Origin: Planctomycetota bacterium
GTDB lineage: Bacteria > Planctomycetota > MHYJ01 > JACPRB01
Assembly (NCBI GenBank): GCA_035574235.1
Contig: DATLZA010000070.1
Coordinates: 1 to 38,817 of the forward strand
Length of the DNA: 38,817 nt
Reading direction: 5' to 3'
The notes beneath the pieces were generated by a model. The model saw nothing but the letters and a program-made list of their open reading frames with translations. It searched no databases and had not been told where the DNA came from. Position numbers and translations under genes: made by a program. Numbering within the stretch: the stretch's first letter is position 1; the number at the start of each line of letters is the position of its first letter. Below are positions 15,323-22,302 of the stretch, one piece after another.

Positions 15323-15640
15323 ATGAGTTCGGGATCGTTCAAGTTCCTCCAGCCGACGCGCGCCTGGCGGGAGATGAGGATTCTGGAGGAGATCGGTCGC
15401 ACTCCGCGGGTGAGCCAGCGCGGGCTGGGGCGGGCGGCGGGTCTGAGCGCGGCGATGGTCAACGCGTACGTGGACGCTCTTGTGGCCGGGGGGTACGTCG
15501 AGGTGGTGGGGGATACGAACCGGACGTACCGGTACTACCTGACGCCGGAAGGATGCCGGCGGCGGGATCTTTTGCGGGCCGAGCTGGCGGCCGAAGTCGA
15601 AGCCCTGCGGGCGTCGGGACTGGGCCTCATGACGGGCTGA
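15323..15640 (+). CDS. Winged-helix regulator, MarR/EPS-associated type
   Basis: The 105-residue product contains one winged helix-turn-helix: EMRILEEIGRTPRVSQRGLGRAAGLSAAMVNAYVDALVAGGYVEV, then the wing NRTYRYYLTPEGCRR. This resembles the EPS-associated MarR-family regulators found in polysaccharide loci. GAGGAGGGG lies just before the ATG at 15323, which fixes the start. It probably belongs to the operon with the 14162 gene and the phosphatase, and might control them or the adjacent nagA promoter, whose -35 box lies 16 nt past its stop. Confidence 0.75.
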   Translation: MSSGSFKFLQPTRAWREMRILEEIGRTPRVSQRGLGRAAGLSAAMVNAYVDALVAGGYVEVVGDTNRTYRYYLTPEGCRRRDLLRAELAAEVEALRASGLGLMTG

Positions 15641-15655
15641 CGGGTCGCCCGTTTC

Positions 15656-15684
15656 TGGACTTGGCCTGCGGCGCGTCCTATATT
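15656..15684 (+). promoter_or_regulatory. Putative promoter for nagAB, leaderless
   Basis: TGGACT (15656-15661), a 17 nt spacer and TATATT (15679-15684). The predicted start is about 15691, 2 nt before the nagA ATG at 15693. Confidence 0.6.
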
Positions 15685-15692
15685 GCTCCCCC

Positions 15693-16862
15693 ATGCCGCC
15701 GGCCACCCTCCTTTCGGGCTGCACCGTCCTGGACGCGGAACTCTACCTGCCCCGGGGCGACATCCTGATCGAAGGGGGCCGGATTCGTAAAGTCGCCTCC
15801 CGGATCTCCGCCCGGGGCGTCCGGGTGGTGCCCGCGCGGGGCCTGGTGGCGGTGCCCGGCCTCATCGACACGCAGATCAACGGCGGCTTCGGCGTCTCCT
15901 TCAGCGAGGCCTCCCCCGACCAGGTGGCCGACATCGCCCGCCGGCTTCTCTCGCACGGCGTCACGGGGTTTCTCCCCACCCTCATTTCGCTCCCGAAGGA
16001 CGTGACCCTGCGGGCGATCGGAAACGTCGTCCGGGCGGCCGGCTCCCCGGGCGGCGCCCGCATCCTGGGGCTCCACCTCGAGGGACCCTTCCTCCATCCC
16101 GAACGCCGCGGCGCCCACAAGGAGGAACATCTGCGCCGCCCCTCTCTTGCGGAGTTCCGCCGCTACCTCCGCGCCGCGCGCGGCCTTCTCCGGATGATGA
16201 CGCTCGCGCCCGAGCTTCCCGGCGCCCTCGCCGTCATCAAGGAAGGCTCCCGCCGCGGCGTCATCATGGCGGCGGGACATTCCATGGCCACCGCCGCCGA
16301 CGTCGGCCGCGCCGTCGTCGAGGGCGGCCTGCGCCACGTCACCCACGTCTTCAACGCCATGCGCCCCCTGCATCACCGCGAAGAGACGCTCCTCACCGCC
16401 GCGCTCCTCATGAACCGCCTCTCCTGCGGCATGATCTACGACCGGCAACACCTGAGCGCCGGCACCGCCCTTCTTCTGCTCAAGCTCAAGCCCGTCGGTT
16501 CCCTGGTTCTCGTCAGCGACACGACCTTCGCCCTGGGCGCCCCGGACGGCGAAATCCGCGCGGACGGAGAAACCTACGTCGTGGGCGGCGGCCGCGTGAT
16601 CGTCAAGTCCACGGGGCGCCTGGCCGGAAGCGCCTTCTCCATCCTCGACGGCGTGCGATGCCTCATCGAAGACACCCGCGTTCCCCCGGCCCTGGCCTTC
16701 TACATGGCCAGCGGGGCCCCCGCGCGCCTCTTGGGCCTTCAGCGTAAACTCGGAACCCTCCGGCCCGGCGCGTGGGCCGACGTCGTCCTTCTGGGGCCCG
16801 GCCTGCGCGTGGTCCGCACCTTCGTGGGAGGCGAGCTTCTCTACGAAAATCCGGACGCGTAG
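15693..16862 (+). CDS. nagA: N-acetylglucosamine-6-phosphate deacetylase
   Basis: The 389-residue amidohydrolase has PGLIDTQINGGFG (usual NagA form), the metal-binding glutamate in HLEGPFLHP (E130), metal ligands in AGHSMA (H196) and VTHVFNAM (H218), a substrate motif IYDRQH, and the catalytic Asp in VSDTTFA (D276). NagA removes acetate from GlcNAc-6-phosphate. nagB follows after 8 nt, so the pair converts GlcNAc-6-P to fructose-6-P. No Shine-Dalgarno is present before the ATG, in agreement with a leaderless transcript. Because bshA lies in the same window, note that this is not the metal-dependent LmbE-type BshB deacetylase. Confidence 0.93.
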   Translation: MPPATLLSGCTVLDAELYLPRGDILIEGGRIRKVASRISARGVRVVPARGLVAVPGLIDTQINGGFGVSFSEASPDQVADIARRLLSHGVTGFLPTLISLPKDVTLRAIGNVVRAAGSPGGARILGLHLEGPFLHPERRGAHKEEHLRRPSLAEFRRYLRAARGLLRMMTLAPELPGALAVIKEGSRRGVIMAAGHSMATAADVGRAVVEGGLRHVTHVFNAMRPLHHREETLLTAALLMNRLSCGMIYDRQHLSAGTALLLLKLKPVGSLVLVSDTTFALGAPDGEIRADGETYVVGGGRVIVKSTGRLAGSAFSILDGVRCLIEDTRVPPALAFYMASGAPARLLGLQRKLGTLRPGAWADVVLLGPGLRVVRTFVGGELLYENPDA

Positions 16863-16870
16863 GACGAGCC

Positions 16871-17671
16871 ATGGAAATCGTCATCCAGCCCGACTACGAC
16901 CGCCTCTGCGACGAGGCCGCCGCGATGGTCTTCGAGGCGCTGGCCCGCAAGCCGGACCTCGTCCTCGGCCTGGCCACCGGCCGGACCCCGCTGGGCCTCT
17001 ACGAACGCCTGGCGCGCCGCCCGGACGCCTTCGCCCGCGCCGCGTTCTTCAACCTGGACGAGTTTTACGGCCTCCCGCCGGCTCATCCGGCAAGCTTTCA
17101 CGCCTATCTGCGGCGTCATCTGATCGACCGCGTGAAGCACGATCCGGCGCGCGTGCACCTCCTGCGCGGGGACGTGGCGGATCTCGACCGGGCTGCCCAG
17201 GAGTACGAGGACCGCATCCGCGCCGCCGGGGGCATCGACCTTCAGATCCTCGGCATCGGCCGCAACGGACACATCGGCTTCAACGAACCGGGATCCTCCC
17301 TCGGCTCCCGCACCCGCGCCAAGACCCTGGAGCCGGAAACCGTCGCCGAGTACGCCAAGTCCGGCCAGGAACTTCCGCGCTTCGCGATCACCCTGGGCGT
17401 GGGCACGATCATGGAGGCGCGGCGGCTGCTCCTTCTGGCCTCGGGCGAGAGCAAGGCGGAGATCATCCAGAGGATGGTGGAAGGGCCGGTCACCGCGGAG
17501 GTCCCGGCGTCCGCGATCCAGTTCCATCCGCGCGCCGTCGTCGTCCTGGACGAACCGGCCGCCTCCCGGCTCAAGCGCCGGGAGTACTACAAGTGGGTTT
17601 ACGCGAACAAGTACCGCGTGGGCCAGACGCCCCCGGGAGCAGCGCCAACCCCGCCGCCGCCGCGAGGCTGA
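16871..17671 (+). CDS. nagB: Glucosamine-6-phosphate deaminase
   Basis: The 266-residue product shows the NagB landmarks: LGLATGRTPLGLYERL, NLDEFYG with the general-base Asp, and GIGRNGHIGFNEPGS with the ring-opening His, then YYKWVYANKYR near the usual family end. It converts glucosamine-6-phosphate to fructose-6-phosphate and ammonia, following NagA. After the normal family end the protein continues with a Pro/Gly/Ala-rich tail of about 15-18 residues that reads into the opposing MFS gene; the two genes overlap by 101 nt tail to tail. The start is the ATG at 16871, 8 nt after nagA. Confidence 0.92.
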   Translation: MEIVIQPDYDRLCDEAAAMVFEALARKPDLVLGLATGRTPLGLYERLARRPDAFARAAFFNLDEFYGLPPAHPASFHAYLRRHLIDRVKHDPARVHLLRGDVADLDRAAQEYEDRIRAAGGIDLQILGIGRNGHIGFNEPGSSLGSRTRAKTLEPETVAEYAKSGQELPRFAITLGVGTIMEARRLLLLASGESKAEIIQRMVEGPVTAEVPASAIQFHPRAVVVLDEPAASRLKRREYYKWVYANKYRVGQTPPGAAPTPPPPRG

Positions 17672-18851
17672 GCCCCGCGCCCGTCAGAAACGGCGCCCGC
17701 GGGGAAGCGGCCGTCCAGAGCCATCCCGCCAGCAGCCCCGCCGGAAGAACGCACAGGCCCTGCACCGTCGCCAGGATCCCGTACGCCGTGGCGCGCCGCT
17801 CCGGCGGCACGAGATCCGCCACGAGCGCCTTGCCCACGCCCTCCGTCAGTCCGTAGTAGACTCCGTAGAGGAGCAGAAGCGGAACCAGCGGACCCGCGTC
17901 CCGGGCGAATCCGAACCCGGCATAGACCGCCGCGTACAGGATCCACCCCGCGGCCAGGAACCGCCGGCGCCCGAATCGGTCCGAAAGCGCCCCCGCCGGC
18001 AGGGAAAAAAGGACGCTCATGAGGTTGAAGGCCGCCAGAAGGAGAAAAAGCTGCGGGAGGCTCATCCCCAGATCCGCCGCCCGCAGGATGAGAAAGGAGT
18101 CCGTCGAGTTGCCCAGCGAGAAAAGCACCGTGATCGCGATGAAGGTCCAGAAGGGCCGCCCCAGCGACGAGCCCGCCGCCGGGCTCTGCGGCGTCGGAGC
18201 GGGCAGGATCCGCCGGGCCGGCTCCCGCACGAGGCCCGCCAGGACCAGCGTGGACAGCCCCGGAACGACGATGAAGAGGACGAGGTTCCGGAACGTTCCC
18301 GCCGCCAGCGGCGCCGCCGGATCCTGGGAGAGCGCCACGATCAGGGCGCCCGCCACGAGGCTCACCATCGCCCCCGCGGGATCGAGCGCGTGGTGAAGTC
18401 CGAAGGCGCGCCCCCGCTCCGAAGGGGCGGCGGCGTCGGCGATGAGCGCGTCCCGGGGCGGGACCCGCAGTCCCTTGCCCACGCGGTCGAGGACGCGGAC
18501 CAGAAGCACCTGCCCCCATCCGGCCGCAAAGTAGAGCAGGGGCTTCACCAGGTTCGAGAGCGCGTACCCGGCCAGCACGAAGGGCTTCCGGCGGCGGGCG
18601 CGGTCGGCCCACCAGCCCGTGACGATCTGAAGGAGCGTGGCCGCGGATTCCGCCGCGCCGTCCACGAGGCCCACGACGATCGGGGGCGCCCCCAGGACCG
18701 CGACCACATAGAGGGGAAGTGCCCCCTTAAGGAGCACTTCGCTGGCCACGTCGTTGGCGAAGCTCGCCAGGGAGAGAAGAACGACCGTCCGGGGAAACCC
18801 CCGGCGCGCGCGCGCCGCCGGAACCGCCGCCGCTTCCGCGGATTCGCTCAC
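17571..18851 (-). CDS. MFS transporter
   Basis: The 426-residue protein has about 12 membrane spans. The loop after span 2 reads GWWADRARRRKP, an MFS motif A-like site. The block DRVGKGLRVPPRDALIADAAAPSERGRAFGLHHALDPAGA is typical of a bacterial MFS subgroup of uncharacterised drug or metabolite exporters, and a second motif A-like loop is ALSDRFGRRRF. It starts at a GTG overlapping the stop of the homocitrate synthase-like gene (GTGA), so it is translationally coupled to that operon and likely moves its substrate or product. Its last 25-30 residues are encoded inside the nagB 3' end and lack membrane character. Confidence 0.88.
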   Translation of the reverse strand: MSESAEAAAVPAARARRGFPRTVVLLSLASFANDVASEVLLKGALPLYVVAVLGAPPIVVGLVDGAAESAATLLQIVTGWWADRARRRKPFVLAGYALSNLVKPLLYFAAGWGQVLLVRVLDRVGKGLRVPPRDALIADAAAPSERGRAFGLHHALDPAGAMVSLVAGALIVALSQDPAAPLAAGTFRNLVLFIVVPGLSTLVLAGLVREPARRILPAPTPQSPAAGSSLGRPFWTFIAITVLFSLGNSTDSFLILRAADLGMSLPQLFLLLAAFNLMSVLFSLPAGALSDRFGRRRFLAAGWILYAAVYAGFGFARDAGPLVPLLLLYGVYYGLTEGVGKALVADLVPPERRATAYGILATVQGLCVLPAGLLAGWLWTAASPRAPFLTGAGLSLAAAAGLALLPGASGPRGTCSRKPTCSTPGA

Positions 18852-19990
18852 GGCATCCCCGCGTCCATCCGCTCCAGCTCCTCGGGCGTTACCGGCCGCT
18901 TGTGCTCCACCGCGTGACGCCGCACCAGGGGGAGGAGCCGCCGCGCGCGCTCCGGATCCGCGGGCCGCCCGCGCTCCCGCAGGACCGCCTCGATGGCGTG
19001 GCTTCCCGAATGCTTGCCCAGGACCAGGCGGCGCCGGCCGCCCACGTCCTCGGGCGCGAACGGCTCGAAGGTCCGTTCCGCCCGGAGCAGGCCCGCCACA
19101 TGGATGCCCGATTCATGGGCGAAGACGTTGGAGCCCACGATCGGCTTCCACGGCGGCACGGGCACCCCGCAGGCGCGCGCCACCACGGCGCTCAGCTCCG
19201 GCAGGACCTGGAGATCCCACCCCACGTCGATCCCGTAGAGGTACTTGAGCGCCATCACGGTCTCCTCGAGCGACGCGTTGCCCGCGCGCTCGCCGATGCC
19301 GTTCACCGTCACGTGCGCGTAGGCCGCCCCCGCGCGGATCCCGGCCAGCGTGTTGGCCACGGCCAGGCCGAAATCGTTGTGCGCGTGGACCATGACCGGA
19401 AGCCCCGTGGCCTCGAGCACGCGGGAAACGAGCGCCGCATAGCGCTCGGGCGTGGCCAGGCCCACGGTGTCCGACATCCGCAGGCGGTCCGCGCCGCTGT
19501 CCCGGGCGACGCGCGCGTACTCCACGAGGAACGCCGGGTCCGCCCGGCAGACGTCCTCCGCCGAAAGCGACACGAACTCCGCGCGCGACCGGGCCCATTG
19601 TACCAGTTCCGACATCGTCCGAAGAAGCCAGGCCCGGTCCTTCCGCAAACCTTCCTCCAGGAGCTTGGAGGACGCCGGAAGCCCGATGTGCACGCAGCGC
19701 AGGCCCAGATCGAACGACTTCTCCAGGTCCTCGCGACGGCCGCGGTTCCAGCCCACCAGGCGCGCCCGGAGACCCAGGCCCACGATGCGGCGGATCGCCT
19801 CGGCTTCGTCCCCGTCCATCGCGGGAATGCCGACCTCGATCATGGGCACGCCCAGGCGGTCGAGAAGCCGGGCGATGGCCACCTTCTCTTCGACGCGGAA
19901 AGCGACGCCGGGGGCCTGCTCACCGTCGCGCAGCGTGGTGTCCTCGAGGATCGGCGTCGGCGGGGACGTCTTCGGGGTTTCGGGCGTCAT
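18848..19990 (-). CDS. Homocitrate synthase-like enzyme (NifV/FrbC group of the DRE-TIM superfamily)
   Basis: The 380-residue product begins with the acyl-CoA/metal motif EDTTLRDGEQAPGVAF (D17, R21), has IEVGIPAM, the metal-binding HAHND (H202, H204) and NGIGERAGNASLEE, then the HESGIHVAGLL and LGKHSGSHAI of the subdomain. It closely follows the NifV pattern; no C-terminal LeuA regulatory domain is present. Members condense acetyl-CoA with a 2-oxo acid: 2-oxoglutarate (NifV, LysS), oxaloacetate (Re-citrate synthase), or phosphonopyruvate (FrbC/Pms). No nif genes are nearby. I chose the ATG at 19990 because GGAGGA lies 7 nt upstream; an ATG at 20005 is in frame. The 5' end overlaps the upstream PEPM-family gene by 71 nt and the stop overlaps the MFS start. 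Confidence 0.83.
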   Translation of the reverse strand: MTPETPKTSPPTPILEDTTLRDGEQAPGVAFRVEEKVAIARLLDRLGVPMIEVGIPAMDGDEAEAIRRIVGLGLRARLVGWNRGRREDLEKSFDLGLRCVHIGLPASSKLLEEGLRKDRAWLLRTMSELVQWARSRAEFVSLSAEDVCRADPAFLVEYARVARDSGADRLRMSDTVGLATPERYAALVSRVLEATGLPVMVHAHNDFGLAVANTLAGIRAGAAYAHVTVNGIGERAGNASLEETVMALKYLYGIDVGWDLQVLPELSAVVARACGVPVPPWKPIVGSNVFAHESGIHVAGLLRAERTFEPFAPEDVGGRRRLVLGKHSGSHAIEAVLRERGRPADPERARRLLPLVRRHAVEHKRPVTPEELERMDAGMP

Positions 19991-20870
19991 GGCCGTTTCC
20001 TCCATGTTGGGGTTTTTCGATGAACCATTCCGGGGGCACGCGGACGAGCCGGTTGATCTCCTCCAGCGGGCTGATCATGGGTTCCACTTCGCTCAGAGTC
20101 TCGGCGCGGCGAAGCAGGCTCAGGACGGCCCGGCCGGCCCGCACCATGGCGCGCAAGAGCTGATTGGCGTAGACCACGGCGGCGAAGCCGGCGTCGGCCA
20201 GCTCCGAAAACGGGATCTCGGGATAGAGCGTGGGGACGGCGACCAGCGGCCGGGGGACCCGCCCGGAACGCGCGATTTCCCGCAACGGGGCGAAGGCGCG
20301 CGCGTGGACGAGAATCGCATCGGCCCCGGCGTCCGCATAGAGGCGGGCGCGGGCCAGGGCGTCCTCGGGCCCCAGGCCGGCGATCAGGGACTCCACGCGG
20401 CCGATGATGAGCGTGCCGTACGGTTCGGCGGCTTTCTTGGCGGCGGCGATTTTCGCGGCCATCTCGTCGGGCGCCACGAGCGTCCGGGGGGCCGACGCCC
20501 AGAGGCTGCACCGCTTGGGAAAGGCGTTGTCCTCCAGGCACACAGCCGCGGCGCCGGCGGCTCCGTACTCGCGCGCGGCCCGGGCGGCGTGGAACGCGTC
20601 GCCGAAGCCGTTGTCGCCGTCCACCACCACCGGGATCCCCACGGCGGCGACGGCGCGCCGGGCGGCCTCGGCGCTTTCGCTGAGGGTCACGAGGTTGGCG
20701 TCGGGGAGATCGAACTGGGCGGCCGCGACGCCGAAGCCGCTCAGCCACACGGCGGGGAAGCCGGCCTGTTCGACGAGGCAGGCGCTGAGGGCGTCGTGGG
20801 CGCCGCCCAGGCGGAGCGGACGTCCGGGGACAAGCTCCAGGCGGGGCCGGTCAGGGGTTCCGTTTCTCAT
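19920..20870 (-). CDS. PEP mutase / isocitrate lyase superfamily enzyme
   Basis: The 316-residue TIM-barrel protein has FPAVWLSGFGVAAAQ, the metal-binding VVDGDNGFGD (84-91), the gating loop LEDNAFPKRCSL (112-123), and GRVESLIAG (157-165), ending EPMISPLEEINRL. The barrel regions look like PEP mutase (DGD, RVEsxIAG, AGADAILVHA). The loop does not: PEP mutase needs ED-K-xxxxx-N-S, and here Lys is Asn115 and Asn is Cys121. PKRC instead matches the catalytic K(K/R)C of methylisocitrate/dimethylmalate lyases, but GH is replaced by SL. Thus it is a hybrid; a C-C lyase or a new activity is more likely than PEP mutase. The start at 20870 has GGAGGGAG just upstream. A non-conserved C-terminal tail overlaps the next gene by 71 nt. 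Confidence 0.82.
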   Translation of the reverse strand: MRNGTPDRPRLELVPGRPLRLGGAHDALSACLVEQAGFPAVWLSGFGVAAAQFDLPDANLVTLSESAEAARRAVAAVGIPVVVDGDNGFGDAFHAARAAREYGAAGAAAVCLEDNAFPKRCSLWASAPRTLVAPDEMAAKIAAAKKAAEPYGTLIIGRVESLIAGLGPEDALARARLYADAGADAILVHARAFAPLREIARSGRVPRPLVAVPTLYPEIPFSELADAGFAAVVYANQLLRAMVRAGRAVLSLLRRAETLSEVEPMISPLEEINRLVRVPPEWFIEKPQHGGNGHDARNPEDVPADADPRGHHAARR

Positions 20871-20915
20871 GGGGTCTCCCTCCTTTGCGCGGAAGGGAGT
20901 CTAGAGGGCGGAACC

Positions 20916-22190
20916 TTAAAGCGACGTGAAGGCGGGCGAGGCGGCCTGCAGCTTCTCTTCGAGGCGCCGGAGGCGCTCGCGGGCGGGTCCGTTCCGGCGC
21001 TCGATTTTGCGGCAGGCTTCGAGCACCGTGGCGTGCCCGCGGCCGCCGAAGTGCTCGCCGATCTGGGCGAACGGCCGGCCGAGAAGCTTGCGGGCCAGGT
21101 AGAAGCAGGCCTGCCGCGCCTCGCACGCGGCCCGGGAGCGGCCGGGGGCGTAGATCTCGGTGACCTTGACGCCGAAGGTTTCGGCGGCGGCGCGGACGAT
21201 GTCCGTGTACGTGAGCCCGAGGCTCCACTCGTTGAGGAACTCGGAGGCGACCGCCCGGGCGGCCGCCGGAGAGGGCGGATCGATCTCGAGAAGCCGCCGC
21301 AGGCAGCGGAGCTGATCGGCGTAGCTCGTGCGGACGAGGGACGCCAGGACCTCGAGCGCGGCGTCCGGGACTCCCCGGGGGGCGCGGCGCCGGAGGATCG
21401 CCAGGCCGGTGGCGGGGTCGGGGCGTTCGAGGACGGCTTCCTCGGCGCTCCGGAGGCGGGCGCGGAGGGGGCGGGCGAAACCCTCGAGGGCCCGGACAGG
21501 ACGGTCGCTCGTGAGAACGGCCCGGGCGCCGCGATCGGAGAGGGCTCCCAGGACGTCGGCGAGGGCGGCCTGGGCGGCCTCCTTGCCGGCCAGGAGGTGG
21601 ACGTCGTCGAAGAGGAGGGCGCCGGCCGTTCGGCATTTGGCCAGGAACGCCCGGAGGTGGTCGCGGTGGTAGGCCCACTGGAAGTGGCGGACGAACTGCT
21701 CGCCGGTGAAGTGAAGGGCCGGGCGGACGGTCAGTTCGCGGGCGACGGCGCGGAGAAGGTGGGTTTTCCCGAGCCCCGGGCCGCCGTGGAGGAAGAGGAG
21801 CGCGGGGGCGCGGGGGCCGCCGCGGGCGAAGGCGCGCGCGGCCTCCAGGGCCATGCGGTTGCCGGGGCCGGCGACGAAGGAGGCGAAGGTGCCGTCGGCG
21901 GGGGCGTCCTCGTCCGGCGGGGGGGAAAGCGGAAAGGAAGCCCGCTCCACCTGGAAGCGGACGCGGACCTTGCGGTTGGTGACGCGTTGGGCGGCCTGGG
22001 TGACGAGGTCCTTGAGCAGGGCTTCCACTTTGTCGCGCGCGTCCGTCGTGGAGAAGTGGAAGGTGAAAAGGTCCTCGTCCAGAAGGGCGGGGCGGGCGTG
22101 GCGGATCCAGCAGGCGTAGCGCTCGGGTCCCGCGCGGCGGAGGATCTCGGCGTTCAGGCGGCGCCAGATGTCGTAGAGCGGCCCCTTCAT
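20916..22190 (-). CDS. Divergent DnaA homologue
   Basis: The 424-residue product has all DnaA domains: domain I (LYDIWRRLNAEIL, CWIRHARP), a short acidic/Pro linker (about 85-105), AAA+ domain with Walker A GGPGLGKT (136-143), Walker B ALLFDD (191-196), sensor I LTSD, and a domain IV helix-turn-helix (331-397) with GRSRAACEARQ and GGRGHATVLEACRKIE. Several normally invariant sites are lost. The box VII segment with the arginine finger (RxSRFxWGL) reads RPLRARLRSAEE; sensor II (LEGALNR) reads ADQLRCLRR; the signature GRDHTTV reads GRGHATV, losing the Asp and one Thr that contact the DnaA box. It may be the sole initiator of a divergent lineage or a paralogue with a regulatory role. The ATG at 22190 fits domain I; ATG 22220 adds ten residues. 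Confidence 0.82.
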   Translation of the reverse strand: MKGPLYDIWRRLNAEILRRAGPERYACWIRHARPALLDEDLFTFHFSTTDARDKVEALLKDLVTQAAQRVTNRKVRVRFQVERASFPLSPPPDEDAPADGTFASFVAGPGNRMALEAARAFARGGPRAPALLFLHGGPGLGKTHLLRAVARELTVRPALHFTGEQFVRHFQWAYHRDHLRAFLAKCRTAGALLFDDVHLLAGKEAAQAALADVLGALSDRGARAVLTSDRPVRALEGFARPLRARLRSAEEAVLERPDPATGLAILRRRAPRGVPDAALEVLASLVRTSYADQLRCLRRLLEIDPPSPAAARAVASEFLNEWSLGLTYTDIVRAAAETFGVKVTEIYAPGRSRAACEARQACFYLARKLLGRPFAQIGEHFGGRGHATVLEACRKIERRNGPARERLRRLEEKLQAASPAFTSL

Positions 22191-22274
22191 CGCTGGACGG
22201 CGGACGGAGGGCGACCGCATCGGAGGACGGTCGGGGGTTCCCCCTCTCCGGCGGCGTTCCTCTCTCCCGGGGGA

Positions 22275-22302
22275 AGTATACCACCGGGAGCCGGCGGGTC
22301 AA
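22275..22302 (-). promoter_or_regulatory. Promoter for the dnaA-like gene
   Basis: On the minus strand, TTGACC (22297-22302), a 16 nt spacer, and TATACT (22275-22280). The -35 box overlaps the fabF stop codon. Predicted start about 22268, giving a 48-78 nt leader depending on the start codon chosen. Confidence 0.65.

Noticed and set aside
20490-20550. Calling the gene at 19920-20870 a true phosphonate PEP mutase
   Set aside because: The EDKxxxxxNS signature is broken at both Lys and Asn, so I kept only the superfamily name.
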